Source: Methanosphaera sp. ISO3-F5
GTDB taxonomy: Archaea > Methanobacteriota > Methanobacteria > Methanobacteriales > Methanobacteriaceae
NCBI RefSeq assembly: GCF_034480035.2
Contig: NZ_CP118753.2
Location: 2,041,076-2,105,075, forward strand
DNA length: 64,000 nucleotides
Direction of reading: 5' to 3'
In this document: positions 60,801 through 64,000 of the stretch, piece after piece
How positions within the stretch are numbered: position 1 is the stretch's first letter
How the letters are laid out: each line of letters opens with the position of its first letter
Position numbers and translations under genes: made by a program
Notes under the pieces: model-generated
Databases searched by the model: none
Seen by the model: only the letters and a program-made list of their open reading frames with translations
What the model was told of the DNA's origin: nothing

Positions 60801-61802
60801 ATGAAAACTAATGAAATCTTAGACCAATTAAATGAAGAAAACATTGATTCAATGTTTGTTTACTCTCCAGAAAACATTAAATACATATCTGACTTTTATC
60901 CTTCAAGTTTCGCATACTTAATCATAGATGATGAACCAATATTATATGTTAATAGCATAGATAAGGAAAGTGCAGAAGAAAAATCACAAATAGAAACAAG
61001 GGATATAGTAAAATTCGCAGAAGTAAAAGAATTACTAAATGGTACAATAGCTGTGGAAAACTCATTAGACTTTGGATTGACCAAATATTTATCCGATGAC
61101 ATATCATCAGTAAAAACATCGGAAGTTTTCTATGATAAACGGAAAACAAAAACTAAGGAAGAAATTACTAAGATAAAAAATTCAATTGGTATAGCAGAAA
61201 ATGCTATTGGAGAAATTGATTTTACAAGTACTGAAAAATTTGCTGCCGCTTCTTTAGAGTTTGACATGACTATAAATGGTTCTATTAAACCAGCATTTGA
61301 CACTATAGTTGCTAGTGGTAAACGTTCCAGTTCTCCTCATTCTGAAACATCAATGAATCGTGTTGAAACACCTATTGTTGTTGACTGGGGAGCTAAATAT
61401 GATTATTATTGTTCTGATATTACAAGAACTTTCATTGACACAGAACGTCAACAGGAAATATGGGACATAGTTTTGGAAGCACAAAAAGCTGCTATAAGTA
61501 CTATCGCTCCGGGTGTAGCTGTGGCTGATGTGGATAATGCAGCTCGTGATGTTATATCAGAGTATGGTTATGGTGAGTATTTTATTCACAGTACTGGTCA
61601 TGGTTTTGGTCTTGAAATTCATGAAGATCCTGTAATTTCTAATAAGGTTGATACTGTCTTGGAAGAAAACATGGTGATTACGGCTGAACCGGGTATTTAT
61701 ATTCCTGGCGAGTTTGGTGTCCGTATTGAAGATGATGTGCTTGTTAAGAAGAATAGTGAGGTTTTAACAAGTCTTGATAAAAAGTTGGATTTCATGTTAT
61801 GA
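60801..61802 (+). CDS. pepQ: Xaa-Pro aminopeptidase/dipeptidase (M24 family)
   Basis: 333 aa pita-bread metallopeptidase. Metal ligands appear in order: VDWGAKYDYYCSDITRTF (two aspartates), STGHGFGLEIHEDP (histidine), ITAEPGIYIPG and GVRIEDDVLV (glutamates). It cleaves peptides at proline. The N-terminal creatinase-like domain spans residues 1-120. GGAA-containing leader; single gene. Confidence 0.9.
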   Translation: MKTNEILDQLNEENIDSMFVYSPENIKYISDFYPSSFAYLIIDDEPILYVNSIDKESAEEKSQIETRDIVKFAEVKELLNGTIAVENSLDFGLTKYLSDDISSVKTSEVFYDKRKTKTKEEITKIKNSIGIAENAIGEIDFTSTEKFAAASLEFDMTINGSIKPAFDTIVASGKRSSSPHSETSMNRVETPIVVDWGAKYDYYCSDITRTFIDTERQQEIWDIVLEAQKAAISTIAPGVAVADVDNAARDVISEYGYGEYFIHSTGHGFGLEIHEDPVISNKVDTVLEENMVITAEPGIYIPGEFGVRIEDDVLVKKNSEVLTSLDKKLDFML

Positions 61803-61882
61803 TGAGTCTTTCTTCTTCACCACCATTTTTAAGATACATTTAAATAATACTATTTTTAAAAATATTCATAAATTAATAAATT

Positions 61883-62812
61883 ATGTATAATAAAATAATA
61901 AAAAAAATAAATAATCATATAAAAAATAGATTATCAGAAGAAACTATTTACAAAATACAACGAAAACTTATAGACTCAGGAATATTCATAAAAACAGAAG
62001 AACTAATAACAATCACAATACTAACAATGCTGATAACACTCATAATAACAACAATAATATGCATAATCTTCACAATCCACATAATAACAAGCATAATCAT
62101 AACACTAACAATACCCCTATCATTAACATTCTACATATACTACAAGAACGAAAAACGATTAGAAGAAATAGAACAAGAATTACCAGATTACCTAAGACAA
62201 ATATCCTCACTAATAAAAGTAGGATTAGGCTTAGAATCAGCATTCAAAGAACTATCCCAAACAATAAACAACTCATTAAACGATGAAATAAAAAGAGCAT
62301 TACTCGAAACAAGCTTCGGAAGACCATTCGACGAATCACTAATGGAAATAGCAAACAAAAATAATTCAGACAACCTAAAACACACATTTCAACTAATAAT
62401 ACACAGCTGGAACTCAGGAGGAAACCTATCAGAAATACTAGAAGCAATAGCAGACGACCTATCCGATACAATAATGCTAAAAAAACAACGAAAAGCAGGA
62501 GTAATGATGTCAGTAATGTTTCTAGTAATATCATCAGTAATAGCAACACCCTTCGCACTCGGAATGATACAATTATATACACAATTTATAAGCATATCCG
62601 GAAGAACAAACCCCCTAAGCGAAGTAATACCAATAAGCAGCACAGGCTACATAATAATACAAGCAATACTAGTAAGTATACTCCTAGGAATAGTAATGTA
62701 CTCAGATGCAAAAAAAGGAATCAAATACATGATAATAATAGTACCCGCATCACTCGCAGTATACTACTTCTCACAACAAATACTAACAGGAATAATGGGA
62801 GGAATAATATGA
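61883..62812 (+). CDS. Second type II secretion F-domain membrane protein (TadC-like)
   Basis: 309 aa, one T2SSF domain. Two membrane segments at residues about 40-90, then ELPDYLRQISSLIKVGLGLESAFKELSQ and WNSGGNLSEILEAIADDL, and three segments at the end. Similar layout to the copy at 40632, but in a different locus. The ATG at 61883 has no visible ribosome binding site and may be leaderless. Its TGA overlaps the start of the pilin gene (ATGA). Confidence 0.85.
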   Translation: MYNKIIKKINNHIKNRLSEETIYKIQRKLIDSGIFIKTEELITITILTMLITLIITTIICIIFTIHIITSIIITLTIPLSLTFYIYYKNEKRLEEIEQELPDYLRQISSLIKVGLGLESAFKELSQTINNSLNDEIKRALLETSFGRPFDESLMEIANKNNSDNLKHTFQLIIHSWNSGGNLSEILEAIADDLSDTIMLKKQRKAGVMMSVMFLVISSVIATPFALGMIQLYTQFISISGRTNPLSEVIPISSTGYIIIQAILVSILLGIVMYSDAKKGIKYMIIIVPASLAVYYFSQQILTGIMGGII

Positions 62813-63009
62813 AAATCAAAGAAGAATCAGGACAAGTATCAACAGAACTAATACTACTAATAGCAGGAATGATAATGGTAGTGCTACTAGCAACAACAGT
62901 ATACAAAGATTACCTGTTTGACCTAAACAACGAGATGACAGAAAACGAAGTAAACAACCTAAAAAACAAGCTAAACAACTTAAATAATTTAATAAAAGAA
63001 GGAGGTTAA
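62809..63009 (+). CDS. Class III signal-peptide protein (small pilin-like)
   Basis: 66 aa. The sequence KEESGQVSTELILLIAGMI fits the class III signal peptide pattern QxSxExxxL, with predicted cleavage between G and Q by an EppA-type peptidase, followed by a hydrophobic helix. The tail, NNEMTENEVNNLKNKLNNLNN, is Asn-rich and helical. Such proteins are filament subunits of type IV-like pili in Methanococcales and Methanobacteriales. Translationally coupled to the TadC-like gene. Confidence 0.85.
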   Translation: MKIKEESGQVSTELILLIAGMIMVVLLATTVYKDYLFDLNNEMTENEVNNLKNKLNNLNNLIKEGG

Positions 63010-63033
63010 AAGAAATAAGAATGGACTAATCAT

Positions 63034-63759
63034 TCATTCTTTAATGAACTGATCAACTAAATTACGAGTTTCATTAAAAGCAGCAACATCAATATGCTGA
63101 GGAAGACTACCAATATCCCCTTCAACATCCTTCAAAACACCTTCACCAGCACCAAGGAACATTCCCTCACTACTAATACCCATGAAAACACTAGGAGGTA
63201 ACAAGGCAACTGCAACCCTATCATTATCCTTAACACTCGTATCATTAGTAATAACTGTAATAGCACGTTTACCAAGATTAACATTACAAATCATCAACGT
63301 ATCAGTATCAGGATGCTTACTAACACTTACAAGCTCACCAACTTTAATGTCAACACCAATAACGGGATCATCAATCTCACCCAACATTAATCTCTCAGGC
63401 AAACCTCTTATAGTATTAAAGAAAAATTTCATTCGTGACAAAGGTAAATCAAGTTTTTCACGTTCTTCTCGATTCAATTCACTTAAAAACTTTCTAGAAT
63501 AATCCTCCCCACCCAAGTTTTCTATAATCTCATCAACACTATTCAATAAATTCTTCATCTGAGGAGTATCAGCTAACTCCTGTGGTGATAAATAAGAATA
63601 ATACATAGTTTGTAATTCAGGATTCATATTCTTAGCAATTAAACGAACCTGCTTCTTATTCCAAGAACCCCTTAGGTTAGAACCTTCAACAACTCGAATA
63701 AACTGTTCTACTGCTTTTTCTGCAACTTTTAATCTATAATCTTTACTAGTGTCCCACAT
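63034..63759 (-). CDS. tRNA-binding-domain protein (EMAP-II/Trbp111-like)
   Basis: 241 aa. An N-terminal helical region (residues about 1-140) leads to an OB-fold tRNA-binding domain: [37 protein letters not shown], then [24 protein letters not shown]. Related domains help methionyl- or phenylalanyl-tRNA synthetases bind tRNA; stand-alone forms occur in methanogens. It converges on the pilin gene with 24 bases between. Confidence 0.85.
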   Translation of the reverse strand: MWDTSKDYRLKVAEKAVEQFIRVVEGSNLRGSWNKKQVRLIAKNMNPELQTMYYSYLSPQELADTPQMKNLLNSVDEIIENLGGEDYSRKFLSELNREEREKLDLPLSRMKFFFNTIRGLPERLMLGEIDDPVIGVDIKVGELVSVSKHPDTDTLMICNVNLGKRAITVITNDTSVKDNDRVAVALLPPSVFMGISSEGMFLGAGEGVLKDVEGDIGSLPQHIDVAAFNETRNLVDQFIKE

Positions 63760-64000
63760 ATTATTTCCCTAAATATATATTTTTTTCATAATGAAATCTA
63801 TCAATTATTTATATTTCTTTTTTAATTTATTTTTTTTGACAATTTTTTCCTTTTAAAAAAGAAAAACCATTATCCTAAACACTTTAAAAAATAAAATTTA
63901 TATAATATGTTTTACATATAATAAATAGATTAGAGATTATTATTTGATAATTTTAAAATAAGGGATTATAACCTTTTATACGATTATAAAAGACAATCAT
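63760..64000. other. AT-rich end of the window
   Basis: Promoter side of the tRNA-binding-domain gene (minus strand). Nothing else coding or structured is visible up to the window edge; an inverted pair TTTTATACGATTATAAAAG at about 63975 is short. Confidence 0.4.

Overview
The window is about 64 kb of a very AT-rich archaeal chromosome. The gene set is that of a methanogen of the Methanobacteriales. It includes archaeal markers (SRP19, aEF-1B, Pth2, Lsm, L37e, aTrm56, pantoate kinase), methanogen cofactor genes (MfnE-type methanofuran kinase, MtxX, a YcaO protein of the McrA-thioglycine type, cobalamin genes, ArfB and ArfC) and no bacterial housekeeping genes. Low G+C, adhesin-like proteins and many insertion sequences make a gut Methanosphaera-like organism the best guess; that identification is inference.

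Layout. 1-3.5 kb: two related IS4-family elements lie tail to tail, and the second carries a nested, internally deleted IS630-type element. 3.8-8.1 kb: carAB. 8.2-12 kb: amidohydrolase, thioesterase, a small membrane protein and glmS. 12.2-13.9 kb: purC-purS-purQ. 14-17.3 kb: cobA-hemD-SRP19-RecJ-like nuclease. 17.4-19.9 kb: winged-helix regulator, pantoate kinase, PHP phosphoesterase. 19.9-23.3 kb (minus strand): mtxX-uppS-tatD-unknown-arfC. 23.4-25.4 kb: cbiC-hemL. 25.6-29.3 kb: large helicase, arfB and a PUA protein. 29.6-31.1 kb: dead tnpB followed by a hairpin-rich stretch. 31.1-31.75 kb: lsm-rpl37e. 32-33.8 kb: pycB. 33.8-36.3 kb: larC-queC-DUF2284. 36.5-38.3 kb: unknown-cobS-trm56. 38.4-40.6 kb: ino1 and a YhaM-like nuclease. 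40.6-42.9 kb: pilus-assembly ATPase and membrane protein. 43-47 kb: zinc-ribbon methyltransferase and a TctA-like gene cut by an insertion sequence. 47-57.6 kb: envelope region (YhgE/Pip protein, DUF308, DUF4013, FtsX/ABC exporter, Ig-like adhesin). 58-60.7 kb: aEF-1B, zinc-finger protein, mfnE, pth2 and YcaO. 60.8-63.8 kb: Xaa-Pro peptidase, second pilus membrane protein plus a class III signal-peptide pilin, and a tRNA-binding-domain protein.

The window works mainly as a biosynthetic stretch (pyrimidine, purine, tetrapyrrole/cobalamin, flavin/F420, CoA, methanofuran, inositol lipid and polyprenyl pathways) interrupted by surface and export genes and by mobile DNA. The most rewarding observations are: the nested IS630 derivative inside an IS4 element; the exact insertion of a 1,758-bp IS into a TctA-like membrane gene, with a 7-bp duplication whose removal restores the frame; a structured intergenic stretch after a tnpB pseudogene; a pilus system of Tad/EppA-dependent type split between two loci; and a strong, position-dependent depletion of T on the coding strand inside genes. 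I saw no tRNA, rRNA or CRISPR array.
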